A stretch of DNA of 64,000 nt from assembly GCA_016705955.1 (NCBI GenBank), contig JADJKO010000004.1, positions 62,001 through 126,000 on the forward strand. The letters run 5' to 3'. Source of the DNA: Flavobacteriales bacterium (GTDB lineage: Bacteria; Bacteroidota; Bacteroidia; Flavobacteriales_F; PHOS-HE28). The translations under genes were made by a program, and so were the position numbers. The notes beneath the pieces are model-generated. The model was not told the origin of the DNA and did not search any database. It worked only from the letters and a program-made list of their open reading frames with translations. Shown here piece after piece: positions 27,060-36,360 of this stretch (positions are counted from its first letter, which is position 1; each line of letters begins with the position of its first letter).

Positions 27060-27990
27060 GATCACCTTCAATACGTTCGTCACTGTCGCAAGGCAACGCT
27101 GGCGTCTTTTCGTCGCCGTCGGTGCGGTCGCCATTCTCGTGTCCGGCATCCTCAGCGGCCCCACCTTCATCAAGCCTCGCTACAAGAGCACGGCCACGGT
27201 GTACCCGGTGAACCTGAACAGCTACAGCGTAGAAACACGCACCGACCAGTTGCTCCAACTCCTGGAGAGCAACAGCATCCGGGACAGCTTGATCAAGGAG
27301 TTCGACCTGGCCAAGGCGTATGAGATCGACACGACGGGCAACGGCGGCTACTTCGCGCTGTACAACGAATTCAACGACCGCGTGGAGATCACGAAGACGC
27401 GGTATGAAAGCGTGCAGATCGAAGTAGTGGACGAACATCCACGCGTGGCGCGCGACATGGTGCAGCGCATGCTGGAGCAGGTGAACCTGTTGGCGCGTCG
27501 CCTTCAGCGGGAGAAATCCTACGAAGTGCTGGAGATCGCCGAACGATCCCTTGGGCATGCCCGCTACAAGATGGATAGCGTGGAAACGCGCTTGAACGTG
27601 TTACGCCGCGACGCCGGGCTACTGGCCTACGAGAGCCAAGTAAAGGAATTGACCAAGGGCTACGTGAAAATGCTCTCCACGAATGCATCCCAATCGCAGC
27701 GCGATGCCGTGCGGGGCATGATCAAGGAACTGGAGGAGAAGGGAGGCGAGTTCCGCGAACTCATGGAACTGAGCAATCTCTTCCGCACCAACTACGATCG
27801 CCTGCTCACCGACTACGAACAGGTCGTGAACGACGTGACCAAGGAACTCACGTACACCAACACGGTGGTCTATCCGGAAGTGAGCGACAAGAAGGTGTAT
27901 CCCGTCCGGTGGTTGATCGTGAGCACCAGCACCCTGTCCGCGCTCTTCCTCTGTTTCGTGCTGGTGATCTGGCGCGACCAAAACGCCTAA
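27049..27990 (+). CDS. Wzz-like chain-length determinant (second of two)
   Basis: 313 residues with the same plan as its upstream neighbour: helix at about 18-38 (LFVAVGAVAILVSGILSG), periplasmic alpha/beta and coiled coil, and final helix after KVYPVRWLIV. Conserved pairs (LLQLLESNSIRDSLIKEFDL here, LLQVLHSDRIRERVAENFDL there) show that the two are paralogues. They may form a hetero-oligomer. Followed 2 bp later by the ligase/polymerase gene. Confidence 0.83.
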   Translation: MAAEITFNTFVTVARQRWRLFVAVGAVAILVSGILSGPTFIKPRYKSTATVYPVNLNSYSVETRTDQLLQLLESNSIRDSLIKEFDLAKAYEIDTTGNGGYFALYNEFNDRVEITKTRYESVQIEVVDEHPRVARDMVQRMLEQVNLLARRLQREKSYEVLEIAERSLGHARYKMDSVETRLNVLRRDAGLLAYESQVKELTKGYVKMLSTNASQSQRDAVRGMIKELEEKGGEFRELMELSNLFRTNYDRLLTDYEQVVNDVTKELTYTNTVVYPEVSDKKVYPVRWLIVSTSTLSALFLCFVLVIWRDQNA

Positions 27991-27992
27991 GG

Positions 27993-29438
27993 ATGCTGCG
28001 CGCGCTGAAGGCCCACTGGATCGCAGCGGCCTGCGTGGTCTTCACGTTGCTGAACGCGGCGCTCATGGCTGCGGACTTCTATTGGTTCAGCGTACTCCCA
28101 GCGGTGCTATTGGTGATCTGGGCGATGGTCGCTACGCCGCAGCGGCTCCTGCTCTTCATCGCATTCGCCACACCGCTGTCCATCAACCTGGAGGAACTCT
28201 CCCTTGGTGGGATCGGTGTCGCACTGCCCACCGAACCGATCCTGGTCGGGCTCATGTTCCTGTTCCTGCTGAAGATCTCGATCCAGAAAGGTGTGATCGA
28301 TCACGCGATCCTGCGGCATCCCATCACCACCATCATCCTGCTGCAATTGGGTTGGATGGCCGTGTGTATCGTACCGAGCAGCATGCCCATGGTCTCGTTC
28401 AAGTATTTCACGGCGCGTGCCTGGTTCGTCTGCGTGCTCTACTTCATGGGCACGCGCTTCTTCGCGGAAACGCCCAATATGCTGCGTTTCGTTCGTGCCT
28501 TCCTCGCCGGCCTGGTCGTAGCGATCGGTTACACGTTGATCCATCACGCCCAGTTCGGTTTCGCACAAGATCCGGCACACTGGGTGATGTGGCCTTTTTT
28601 CAAGGACCATACGAGCTACGGCGCCGTGATCGCCTTCATGGTGCCATTCGCGATCACCCTTGTCGGGCTTCCGGAGATCAGCAGGACTTCTCGCGGGGTG
28701 ATGTTCTTCACGCTTCTCGTTCTGGTGGCCGGCCTGATCTTCTCATACACGCGCGCGGCGTGGTTGAGTTTGATGGGCCCGCTGGCTGTTTTCCTCTTCA
28801 TGCGTTTGCGCATCCCTGTGTGGGTGCTGGCCTCATTGCTGGCGGTCAGTGGGGTGGTGTATTGGGTGAATGCGGACCAGATCACGATCTATCTGGAGCG
28901 TAACCGCGAGGAATCGTCCGACGACCTTGGACAACACGTGCAATCGATCTCGAACATCTCCAGTGACGCGAGTAATCTGGAGCGGATCAATCGCTGGCAC
29001 TCCGCCTTGCGCATGTTCCAGGAGCGCCCGATCTTCGGATGGGGCCCCGGCACGTACATGTTCCAGTACGCACCATTTCAAGCGAGCGAGGACCGCACGA
29101 TCATCAGTACCAACTTCGGGGTGCAAGGCAACGCACATAGCGAATACCTCGGCCCCCTCTCTGAACAGGGTTTGTTGGGCATGTTATTGATGGTCGCGCT
29201 GGTCGTTGTCACCACTGCGCGGGCGGTGCGCCTCTACAAACGGATGCCGCCCGGCACGGATCGACGCGTGATGTCCGCGGCTTTCCTCGGACTGGTCACT
29301 TATTACCTCCACGGCGGGCTCAACAATTTTCTTGATACGGACAAGGCCTCCGTTCCCTTCTGGGCCTTCACGGCGATGATCGTCCTGTTCGATGTGAAGT
29401 ACAGCCGCGAACCGGAAGCGGCGATCCAGGCCGCGTGA
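27993..29438 (+). CDS. O-antigen ligase/polymerase (Wzy/WaaL family) membrane protein
   Basis: 481 residues from ATG 27993 (MLRALKAHWIAAACVVFTLL), directly after the Wzz stop; an earlier in-frame start at 27909 lies inside wzz. About 11 membrane helices and one large periplasmic loop (about 330-400) with the family pattern RINRWHSALRMFQERPIFGWG and HSEYLGPLSEQGLLG. It polymerises or ligates undecaprenyl-linked glycans on the periplasmic side; the family does not tell which. Last gene of the polysaccharide operon. Confidence 0.85.
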   Translation: MLRALKAHWIAAACVVFTLLNAALMAADFYWFSVLPAVLLVIWAMVATPQRLLLFIAFATPLSINLEELSLGGIGVALPTEPILVGLMFLFLLKISIQKGVIDHAILRHPITTIILLQLGWMAVCIVPSSMPMVSFKYFTARAWFVCVLYFMGTRFFAETPNMLRFVRAFLAGLVVAIGYTLIHHAQFGFAQDPAHWVMWPFFKDHTSYGAVIAFMVPFAITLVGLPEISRTSRGVMFFTLLVLVAGLIFSYTRAAWLSLMGPLAVFLFMRLRIPVWVLASLLAVSGVVYWVNADQITIYLERNREESSDDLGQHVQSISNISSDASNLERINRWHSALRMFQERPIFGWGPGTYMFQYAPFQASEDRTIISTNFGVQGNAHSEYLGPLSEQGLLGMLLMVALVVVTTARAVRLYKRMPPGTDRRVMSAAFLGLVTYYLHGGLNNFLDTDKASVPFWAFTAMIVLFDVKYSREPEAAIQAA

Positions 29439-29462
29439 TCCGCGTATTCGCAGTGATCCACC

Positions 29463-29720
29463 CTAGCCTTGCGTACCCGTCTCGTTCAGGATCCGATCCT
29501 CCAACGCGCCGGAATCCACCACCGCGTTGCCGTCCCTGCGCTCATCCAACCACCGATCCAAGGCCGCGCTCTGCTTCACGTAGGCCTTGCATCCATCGCA
29601 GATCCGAAGGTGGAACCAGAGGCCAGCACGTTCCACGGCATTCAAGGGTACCAGTTCCTTGCGCTCGGTCAATTCAGAGGCCTTGCGACAACTGATCATC
29701 ATCGTATCGATCAATCCCAT
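29463..29720 (-). CDS. Zinc-finger anti-sigma factor-like protein
   Basis: 85 residues. A His-x3-Cys-x2-Cys motif (HLRICDGC) with an upstream Cys (ISCRKASEL) forms a zinc-binding anti-sigma-like (zf-HC2) domain. It is 4 bp after the ECF sigma gene, the usual place for its regulator. No membrane helix is present, so it would be a soluble, possibly redox-responsive, anti-sigma factor. The start may be at Met7 or Met8 instead. Confidence 0.75.
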   Translation of the reverse strand: MGLIDTMMISCRKASELTERKELVPLNAVERAGLWFHLRICDGCKAYVKQSAALDRWLDERRDGNAVVDSGALEDRILNETGTQG

Positions 29721-29724
29721 GTGT

Positions 29725-30324
29725 TCAGGGTTGAGGCTTGGTGAGTCGTTCCTCGATGCACGCGCGCAACTTCAATTTGGCGCGATGGACCTGCTGCCAC
29801 ATGTTCGTTTCGCTGAGTTCCAATGCCTCGCGAATGGCCGCGCTGTCCTTGCTTAGGAGGTACTTCATCTCGATCACGCTTCGCATCCGTTCGGGAAGGG
29901 CATCCATGCACTTGCGCAACGCGCGATCCAGTTTCTCATTCAGGTCCTCTTCCTGGAATACGTCCTGTACGAGTTGTGGTCGGTGATCCGTATGCCAATG
30001 CCCGCTCGGCACGAAAAGCGTTCCGGACGGGTCGTCGCCTACCGCTTCCATCCCTGACACCTTGATCCCTTCGCGATAGGCCTTGCGATAGTGATCCGCC
30101 AATTTGTGCTTCAGGATCGCGAAGAGCCACGTGCGTGGTGAACTGTTCCCCTCGAAGCGATCCATGGTCTTCCAAGCACTCACAAAGGCGGTCTGAACGA
30201 GGTCATCGGCCGTGTCCGGATCCTTTACCCGATTGCGCGCGAAGCGTTGCAGATCACCCGTATGCTCACGCACCCATTGGGAGAACAGGGTCTCTTGGGC
30301 GGAGGTCCGGGTGGCCGTGGTCAT
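29725..30324 (-). CDS. ECF RNA polymerase sigma factor
   Basis: 199 residues with sigma region 2 (DLVQTAFVSAWKTMDRFEG, RTWLFAILKHKLADHYRK) and region 4 (LPERMRSVIEMKYLLSKDSA, ELSETNMWQQVHRAKLKLR), joined by a linker of ~60 residues. It directs RNA polymerase to stress or envelope genes and is probably held by the zinc-finger protein encoded just downstream. The N-W-Q helix in region 4 resembles sigma factors that work with zinc anti-sigma proteins. Confidence 0.9.
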   Translation of the reverse strand: MTTATRTSAQETLFSQWVREHTGDLQRFARNRVKDPDTADDLVQTAFVSAWKTMDRFEGNSSPRTWLFAILKHKLADHYRKAYREGIKVSGMEAVGDDPSGTLFVPSGHWHTDHRPQLVQDVFQEEDLNEKLDRALRKCMDALPERMRSVIEMKYLLSKDSAAIREALELSETNMWQQVHRAKLKLRACIEERLTKPQP

Positions 30325-30370
30325 GCGGAATGCACGGCCAAGATATTCGACCCCGGAGCTTCCTGCTTCG

Positions 30371-32041
30371 CTAGAACTGGAAGTAGATGAAGGGCACCAT
30401 ATCGGCCGTTACGGTCTGGTAGATCAGGAAGATCACACCCGCGCTAGCAATGACCATGGCCCACAACGGCAACGCGGCGAATCCTTCGCGATAGCGTTGC
30501 TTGAAGTGTTCCGGCAGCCAGTGGACCATGAGTCCGATGGCCATGACGATGAAGACGCTGCGGAATCCCCAGAGCACATCGCCGATCAGACCGGGCTTGA
30601 AATCGTGGGCGATCTGGTGCAGGACATGGTTCGCGGTGGCGAGGTCCGGACTGCGGAACCAGTTGCGCGTGAACGTGATGAAGGAGAAGGTGAAGAAGAC
30701 CACCCACGCGTGCGCCACCCAACCCTTGCTGTGCTCCCACGGACTGATCCGTTTCCAGAATTTGTACACCACCAGGCCCAGGCCATTGAGCCCGCCCCAG
30801 ATCACGAACATCCAACTGGCGCCGTGCCACAATCCGCCGATCAGCATGGTGATCATCAGGTTGGAGTTCGTAGTCACCACGTTGCGCATGGCCGGAGAGA
30901 AGCGGATGATGACCACGATGAGAGAGATCATGGACAAGTAGACCACCGGCAACCACCACCATCCAGTGAGGAGCATGAAGGCCACGCCGATGATCCCGAG
31001 CATGATCCACGAGAACACCGAACCACCACGATTGCCGCCCATCGGGATGTACAGGTAATCGCGCAGCCAACTGCTCAAACTCATGTGCCAACGCTTCCAG
31101 AATTCGCCCACGTTGCGCGCTTTGTAAGGGCTGTTGAAGTTCTGGTTCAGGTGGAAGCCCATGAGCAAGGCCACGCCGATGGCGATGTCGGTATAGCCGC
31201 TGAAGTCGGCGTACACCTGGATCGAGTATCCGTAGAGCGCCATCAGGTTCTCGAAGCCGGTGAAGCGCAATGGATCGGAGAAGACACGGTCGATGAAGTT
31301 CACGGCGATGTAATCACCGATGATCATCTTCTTCGCCAATCCGTTCAGGATCCAGCACACGGCGATCCCGAACTCCGGTCGGGTCAGTTTGGTCTCCTTG
31401 TACAACTGCGGAATGAAATCCGCGGCGCGCACGATCGGACCGGCAACGAGCTGCGGGAAGAAGCTCACATAGAAACCGAAATCGAGCAGGTTGCGCACGG
31501 GCTTCACATCGCCGCGATACACATCGATCGCGTAGCTCATGCACTGGAAGGTGTAGAAGCTGATGCCCACGGGCAACAACACCTTGTTCTCCACGAAGTG
31601 TGCATCCCACGCTTGGTTCGCCCAGTGCGCGAAGTAGTTCACCGGTTCGAATGCGGTACCGAAGAGGTGGTTCACATTCTCCACCAGGAAGTGCGCGTAC
31701 TTGAAATAGCCGAGCACCAGCAGGTTCAACGTGACGCTGAGCGCGAGCAGCAATTGTTTGCGCAAACGAACATCCGTGGCGGCGCTCGCGCGGCCGATGA
31801 GGAAGTCCATGGTGATGGAGAAGAACAGGAGCCCGACGAAGAGGCCACTGGTCTTGTAGTAGAAGAACGCACTGGCCAGGAAGAGCCACGCGTTGCGTGC
31901 CGCACGGTGCTTATATACCGCGCTGTACACCGCCAGCACCACTGCGAAGAAGCCCCAGAAGAAGAAGCGCGTGAAGATGACCGGCGCGGCCTCATCGTAC
32001 TTGAAAAGCCCGGCCCAGTCGATGTTCAGGAGGACGTTCAT
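30371..32041 (-). CDS. MBOAT-family O-acyltransferase (AlgI/PatA-like)
   Basis: 556 residues with about 12 membrane helices. The catalytic histidine lies in IGGLWHGASWMFVIWGG; other family blocks are LPVGISFYTFQCMSYAIDVY, FFPQLVAGPI, YADFSGYTDIAIG and NFNSPYKARNVGEFWKRWH. It moves an acyl group, usually acetyl, across the inner membrane for O-acetylation of a wall or surface polymer. Just upstream are two SGNH genes that could complete transfer, and further up two cell-wall genes, so peptidoglycan is a likely target; alginate-like polysaccharide is the alternative. Confidence 0.9.
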   Translation of the reverse strand: MNVLLNIDWAGLFKYDEAAPVIFTRFFFWGFFAVVLAVYSAVYKHRAARNAWLFLASAFFYYKTSGLFVGLLFFSITMDFLIGRASAATDVRLRKQLLLALSVTLNLLVLGYFKYAHFLVENVNHLFGTAFEPVNYFAHWANQAWDAHFVENKVLLPVGISFYTFQCMSYAIDVYRGDVKPVRNLLDFGFYVSFFPQLVAGPIVRAADFIPQLYKETKLTRPEFGIAVCWILNGLAKKMIIGDYIAVNFIDRVFSDPLRFTGFENLMALYGYSIQVYADFSGYTDIAIGVALLMGFHLNQNFNSPYKARNVGEFWKRWHMSLSSWLRDYLYIPMGGNRGGSVFSWIMLGIIGVAFMLLTGWWWLPVVYLSMISLIVVIIRFSPAMRNVVTTNSNLMITMLIGGLWHGASWMFVIWGGLNGLGLVVYKFWKRISPWEHSKGWVAHAWVVFFTFSFITFTRNWFRSPDLATANHVLHQIAHDFKPGLIGDVLWGFRSVFIVMAIGLMVHWLPEHFKQRYREGFAALPLWAMVIASAGVIFLIYQTVTADMVPFIYFQF

Positions 32042-32096
32042 CCGGAAATCATCCGCGTGCGTTGCGATCCAGTGAATTGATCAGCGAAGGCGCGAC

Positions 32097-33338
32097 TCAT
32101 GGCTTGGAGGAACGTGCAACGTGTTGTCCGTACTTCTCCATCAGCGCCGAAAAGAGCAGGTCGCCGAGAACGGCATAGCCTTCACGCGTCATGTGGATGC
32201 GATCACTCTTCGCCAAACCGTTGCTCTCCCAGATCCGGATGCTTCCCTGCCCACCCATCACACCATACGTATCCCAGAACGCCACGCCCTCGCTCGCCGA
32301 AAGCCGCAACATGACATCACGGACCGCTTCCGCGTTCGCGTTGGGATAGCGGCGTTTCATGAAACTGTCCGTGTTCGAGGTGAGCAGGATCGCTGCGTTG
32401 GGGTTCGCGAGACGAACCCTGCGGATCAGCTCCCGGTAGTTCGCTTCATAGCGCGATGCACTGAAATCCGGGTCGTGCGCATCGTTGATACCGATGGAGA
32501 AGATCACGAGGTCCGGGTTCAGGTAGCCCAGTTCCTCGGAGAAGCGCTGACAGCGCAACCAACTTTCCGTTCGTGCACCGTTGATGCCGGTGGCGTGCAG
32601 GAAGAAACCCGGATCGCTGTTCCCGAGGATGATCCCGTTCAGGGTGAAACGCTGCTGGGTCGGGTCCGTCCGTTTGAAGCGCAGGTGCAACGTATCCAAC
32701 TGCCGACCGAAAATGAACTCGGTATACCGACCCGCGAGATCCACGCGACGCTGGATCTTCACGGTGCTGTCCGGATCGAATGCAGTGACCTCGAAGCTGC
32801 TGTCCATCCGATGCAGCACGCGCACGCGATCGAATGAATAACCGGGGTACGCATCACCACGGAAACCGATCTTCATGGTGGAAAGCGTGTCGGTGGTGGT
32901 GGCCGAGATCCCCGCGATGCCGAGCGTGGAGGTATCCGCACGCACCACGTTGCGCAAGCCCGTCCATTGGCCGGTGACCTCGGGGTTGTACCACCACGGG
33001 TTGTTCGACTTCGCGAGGTTGTACGGGAAGATGAAGCCGCGACCAGCACGCACGCCGGGCACCATGTGCTGCAAACGATGCCGCAATTCCATACTCCACA
33101 TATCGGCCTGCACATGCGAGCCGCCGATGTGAACGATGTTCATCTGCCCCTTGCCTTCGAACACGAGTTCATCCAGCTTCCGCTGATAGCCTTCCCACGA
33201 GTTGCTATCGCCCTTGAGGACAATGTGGTTCGCAGCCGAGCCGATGAACGGAAGTTCCGGTGCGCGCAGGGGATTGTCCTGCGCGGATGTCCGCAGGCCG
33301 ATCAGGATCAGGAGTGCTGCAAGCGTTGCCTTCCTCAT
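32097..33338 (-). CDS. SGNH/GDSL-type hydrolase or acetyltransferase, secreted (second of two)
   Basis: 413 residues; signal peptide MRKATLAALLILIGLRTSAQ. SGNH blocks: NIVHIGGSHVQAD (nucleophile Ser in the GGSH turn), FSIGINDAHD (block III) and SDRIHMTREGY (block V, Asp-x-x-His). An inserted beta-rich domain (about 100-260) separates blocks I and III. With the adjacent MBOAT protein it could place or remove acetyl groups on a periplasmic polymer. Its start overlaps the preceding SGNH gene by 4 bp. Confidence 0.82.
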   Translation of the reverse strand: MRKATLAALLILIGLRTSAQDNPLRAPELPFIGSAANHIVLKGDSNSWEGYQRKLDELVFEGKGQMNIVHIGGSHVQADMWSMELRHRLQHMVPGVRAGRGFIFPYNLAKSNNPWWYNPEVTGQWTGLRNVVRADTSTLGIAGISATTTDTLSTMKIGFRGDAYPGYSFDRVRVLHRMDSSFEVTAFDPDSTVKIQRRVDLAGRYTEFIFGRQLDTLHLRFKRTDPTQQRFTLNGIILGNSDPGFFLHATGINGARTESWLRCQRFSEELGYLNPDLVIFSIGINDAHDPDFSASRYEANYRELIRRVRLANPNAAILLTSNTDSFMKRRYPNANAEAVRDVMLRLSASEGVAFWDTYGVMGGQGSIRIWESNGLAKSDRIHMTREGYAVLGDLLFSALMEKYGQHVARSSKP

Positions 33339-34822
33339 TGTTTCGATGCGTGGTATTCCGCGAAATCGCCGATCAACGCGGTGTAGAAAAGCTCGCCCAC
33401 TTTGCGCGCACCCTGTGGACTGAAATGCGTGTAGTCCTCGGCCGCGAGTGGTGGATCGGCCTGCACCCAGCTTACCATACTGTTCTGTCCGCCCATGGCC
33501 TCGTACATATCCCAGAACACCGCGCCTTGCGCCAGCGCGTTCGTGCGCAAGGCATCGCGGACATCCTCCAGGTAAGGTCGCGTCACGTAGTCATCGCCCT
33601 CCTTGATGCTCATGTCACTTGGGCCGATGACGATGATGCACACGCCGGGGATCAACTTCTTGAAGCGTGCGATCTGTGCCCCGAAGAAGCGACCGTACTG
33701 CGCCGCTTCCTCCGAACTCTTCAAGTTGGGAAGGACATTCCCGCCGTATTGCAGGATCAGGAGTTTCACATCCAACTCGCTGTACATGCGCGACAACAAG
33801 GCTTGATCGCCGCGCCGGAACTCATACCCCGCGGCACCCCGCGCCGGAATGTTGTCCATCACCACGCCGTTGCGCCCTTCGAGTGATACGCCGAAGACAT
33901 CGGGGCTGTCAGCGCCTTTCATGGTGATCACCACTTCCTTCGGGGGTGAAGGAAAGCGCCAATCACGCACCATGAGTTGTCGTCCCGGCGGGATCACCTC
34001 ATCGCTCAATTCCACGCCATCCGCGGTCATCGTCATGGTGAGGGGCGTGCGGTGCCAACCGTAGAACAGGCGACACTCGGACCACACCTGTGCCTTGCCA
34101 TAACAGCGCTTCTCGGGTCGCAGGGTGATGGTGGCGGTGTGCTCCACGGTGTCCGGTTCAATGGTATCCGGAAGAATGGTGGTGAAGCGCGAGAAGGCGG
34201 ACAACGCACCGTAGCGATCGTGATGCAATTCCTTCGGCTTCTTGTTCATCACACTGTACCGGATCCAGTTATCGCTGATCGAGCGGGACACGCTGAAGTG
34301 CGGAACGATGTCGGCCACCGACACCAGACCGGGGCCACTCCCGCCGAACTGGGATTGCAGTTTGTTGCGCACGTACGAGGTGATGCGATCACCCTCCAAC
34401 TGCGAATCACCGTAGTGCAGGATCCGTACGGGCTTTCCGCTTGAACCCGCGCTCTCCAATGCCGCGAACACTTCGTACAGCACCTTCTTCCCTTCGGCCG
34501 GATAGTGAAGTTTGATCCGCTCCTCCAACGGCGCCAATCTGCTCGCATCAAAGACGAAGGGCGTGATCGCCGTATCCACCGGCGCCGCGACCGTATCCGT
34601 GAGCAAACTGTCCGGGATCACCGCACCAGCGTCGGTGGGTAGCGCGAGAATGTCGCCGATGTCCACACGCTTTTGTTCTTCCGCGAAGAGCATATCGCCG
34701 GCACTCGGCAACCGGAAGACCAGTGATCCCACATGCACACCCTCCTTCGGGATCAATTGGCCCACCAACGCAAGCACCAGCAGGATCGCCAGAAGGAAGA
34801 GCAGCACACGGATCGGGCTCAT
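33335..34822 (-). CDS. SGNH/GDSL-type hydrolase or acetyltransferase, membrane-anchored (first of two)
   Basis: 495 residues with an N-terminal membrane anchor (MSPIRVLLFLLAILLVLALV). SGNH blocks: RILHYGDSQLEGDRIT (Ser nucleophile), LQYGGNVL, VIGPSDMS and EDYTHFSPQGA (catalytic Asp/His). The Q-L-E-G-D pattern after the Ser is typical of Bacteroidota SGNH proteins found beside MBOAT genes. It overlaps both neighbours by 4 bp, indicating strict co-translation with the LysM protein and the second SGNH protein. Confidence 0.82.
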   Translation of the reverse strand: MSPIRVLLFLLAILLVLALVGQLIPKEGVHVGSLVFRLPSAGDMLFAEEQKRVDIGDILALPTDAGAVIPDSLLTDTVAAPVDTAITPFVFDASRLAPLEERIKLHYPAEGKKVLYEVFAALESAGSSGKPVRILHYGDSQLEGDRITSYVRNKLQSQFGGSGPGLVSVADIVPHFSVSRSISDNWIRYSVMNKKPKELHHDRYGALSAFSRFTTILPDTIEPDTVEHTATITLRPEKRCYGKAQVWSECRLFYGWHRTPLTMTMTADGVELSDEVIPPGRQLMVRDWRFPSPPKEVVITMKGADSPDVFGVSLEGRNGVVMDNIPARGAAGYEFRRGDQALLSRMYSELDVKLLILQYGGNVLPNLKSSEEAAQYGRFFGAQIARFKKLIPGVCIIVIGPSDMSIKEGDDYVTRPYLEDVRDALRTNALAQGAVFWDMYEAMGGQNSMVSWVQADPPLAAEDYTHFSPQGARKVGELFYTALIGDFAEYHASKQ

Positions 34823-36270
34823 TGCTGAAGCGGGATCTTGAGCCGTTGACCCGGTTTGATATCCGCCGTGATCCCGTTCACCTCCATCAACCGTTTCGCA
34901 TCCACACCGGGGAACCGTTGCGCGATGCCATAGAGCGAATCACCGGACTGTACGGTGTACCAAGTGAATTCGGAGAGCGGCGTCTGCGCGCGCACAACGT
35001 TCTCCTTGACGATGGGTACCTGGTTGGTCGGTCCCTCGCTTCCTTCCGTGCCACCCGCCTTGTGCCGCTCGTACCGGTCGCGCTGCGAGGCCGTCACGTA
35101 GATCACCAGCTTGTCGCCGATATCGATGCGATCGCTGCGCATGTGGTTCCAGCTCTTGATCTGCGACACCTTCACGCCGAAGCGCATGGCGATATGTCCG
35201 AGGTAGTCGCCACTTCGAACGCGGTAGTTGATCGCCTCTCGACCATTGATCGTTCGGACCGCTGCTTGGGCCGGGACGATCGCTGGGATCGCCGCAAGAC
35301 GTTGTTGTTCCCGCAGCACGGAATCCGCGAGTGCTTCGAATTGCGCTCGTCCGCCACGCGGCAGTACGAAGGCTTCCAGCCGCGGAATACGATCACCGCA
35401 CAGCAAGGGGTTCAGCGCCCGTAGCCTTCCCATCTCGACCCCCAAGGTCCTGGACACGGCAGAGAAGCGCAACTCACGATCCGACCGCAAGGTGTCGGCT
35501 GCTTCTGCGGGCAACATGGGAATGGGCGCGATGCCCAGCTCCTTCGCGTGCGCCGACAAATGGATGAAGGCCATGAGCAGCGGCAGGACATCACGACTGC
35601 CCTCGGTGAACTGCGGATAGAGCGTGCGGTAGTCCGTGGCGCCACTGGTGCGGCCTTGTGCGCGGGTCACGTTCGCGGGTCCACAGGTGAAGGCCATGAC
35701 GGCCAACGCCGGATCGTGGTAACGCGCCAGAAGATCCTTCAGGTAGCTCACCGCAGCCATGGTACTAAGTCGCGTGTCACGGCGCTCGTCGCGATCCGCC
35801 GTGATGTTCAGTCCGTACCGCACGGCCACCGGATAGCTCAACATCCACAATCCTGCTTCACCGTTGGATGATCCCGCCAACGTATTCATCGCGGACAACG
35901 CCATGGGCAGGTACTTGAAGTCCTTGGACAAGCCTTGCCGGACCAGTTCGCCTTCGATCATGGGGAAGTACACTTGCGCCATACCGAGCAACGCGCGGAA
36001 CTCCTCGCGCTTCGGTTCGCCGTAGAGATCCACGTAGCACACCACGCCGCTATCCGCGAACGCCGGAAAACCGGTGACGACATGTTGCAATTGCGTGTGG
36101 AGGTTGCGCGTATCCACCGCGCGGATCACACCCGGTGTTGAACCGTGGCGCGCATCGGCCACCGCCAAGCGCACCGGCCACGTGGTCATCAAACTGTCCA
36201 CGCGCCACGTGGATTGCGCCATGGCAGCACACGAAGTGATCGCGAACAAGAAGGTCGGTATCAGGCGCAT
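34819..36270 (-). CDS. MltD-like lytic-transglycosylase-fold protein with two LysM domains, catalytic Glu replaced
   Basis: 483 residues from ATG 36270 (MRLIPTFLFAITSCAAMAQ, a signal peptide); the longer frame to 36357 is unlikely. Residues about 88-235 follow the MltD/Slt fold: KYLPMALSAMN (120-129), GEAGLWMLSYPVAVRYGL, DERRDTRLSTMAAVSYLKDL, MAFTCGPANV. The catalytic Glu normally in LPLVESAFN is Leu125 here (LPMALSAMN), so glycan cleavage is doubtful. LysM domains at about 348-392 and 437-480 bind peptidoglycan. Probably a wall-binding scaffold or regulator (inference). 4-bp overlap with the next SGNH gene. Confidence 0.78.
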   Translation of the reverse strand: MRLIPTFLFAITSCAAMAQSTWRVDSLMTTWPVRLAVADARHGSTPGVIRAVDTRNLHTQLQHVVTGFPAFADSGVVCYVDLYGEPKREEFRALLGMAQVYFPMIEGELVRQGLSKDFKYLPMALSAMNTLAGSSNGEAGLWMLSYPVAVRYGLNITADRDERRDTRLSTMAAVSYLKDLLARYHDPALAVMAFTCGPANVTRAQGRTSGATDYRTLYPQFTEGSRDVLPLLMAFIHLSAHAKELGIAPIPMLPAEAADTLRSDRELRFSAVSRTLGVEMGRLRALNPLLCGDRIPRLEAFVLPRGGRAQFEALADSVLREQQRLAAIPAIVPAQAAVRTINGREAINYRVRSGDYLGHIAMRFGVKVSQIKSWNHMRSDRIDIGDKLVIYVTASQRDRYERHKAGGTEGSEGPTNQVPIVKENVVRAQTPLSEFTWYTVQSGDSLYGIAQRFPGVDAKRLMEVNGITADIKPGQRLKIPLQQ

Positions 36271-36360
36271 CCGCACAGCGTAAAGCAAGGGTTCACACGA
36301 ACATGAACGCACGAACGGCGGTTCAATTCTCCACGCGGAACTGTTGAGCATGATCACCGA

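Noticed and set aside
30212..32080. 622-residue open frame on the plus strand
   Set aside because: Antisense to the MBOAT gene; His/Glu/Asp-rich shadow with no recognisable domain.
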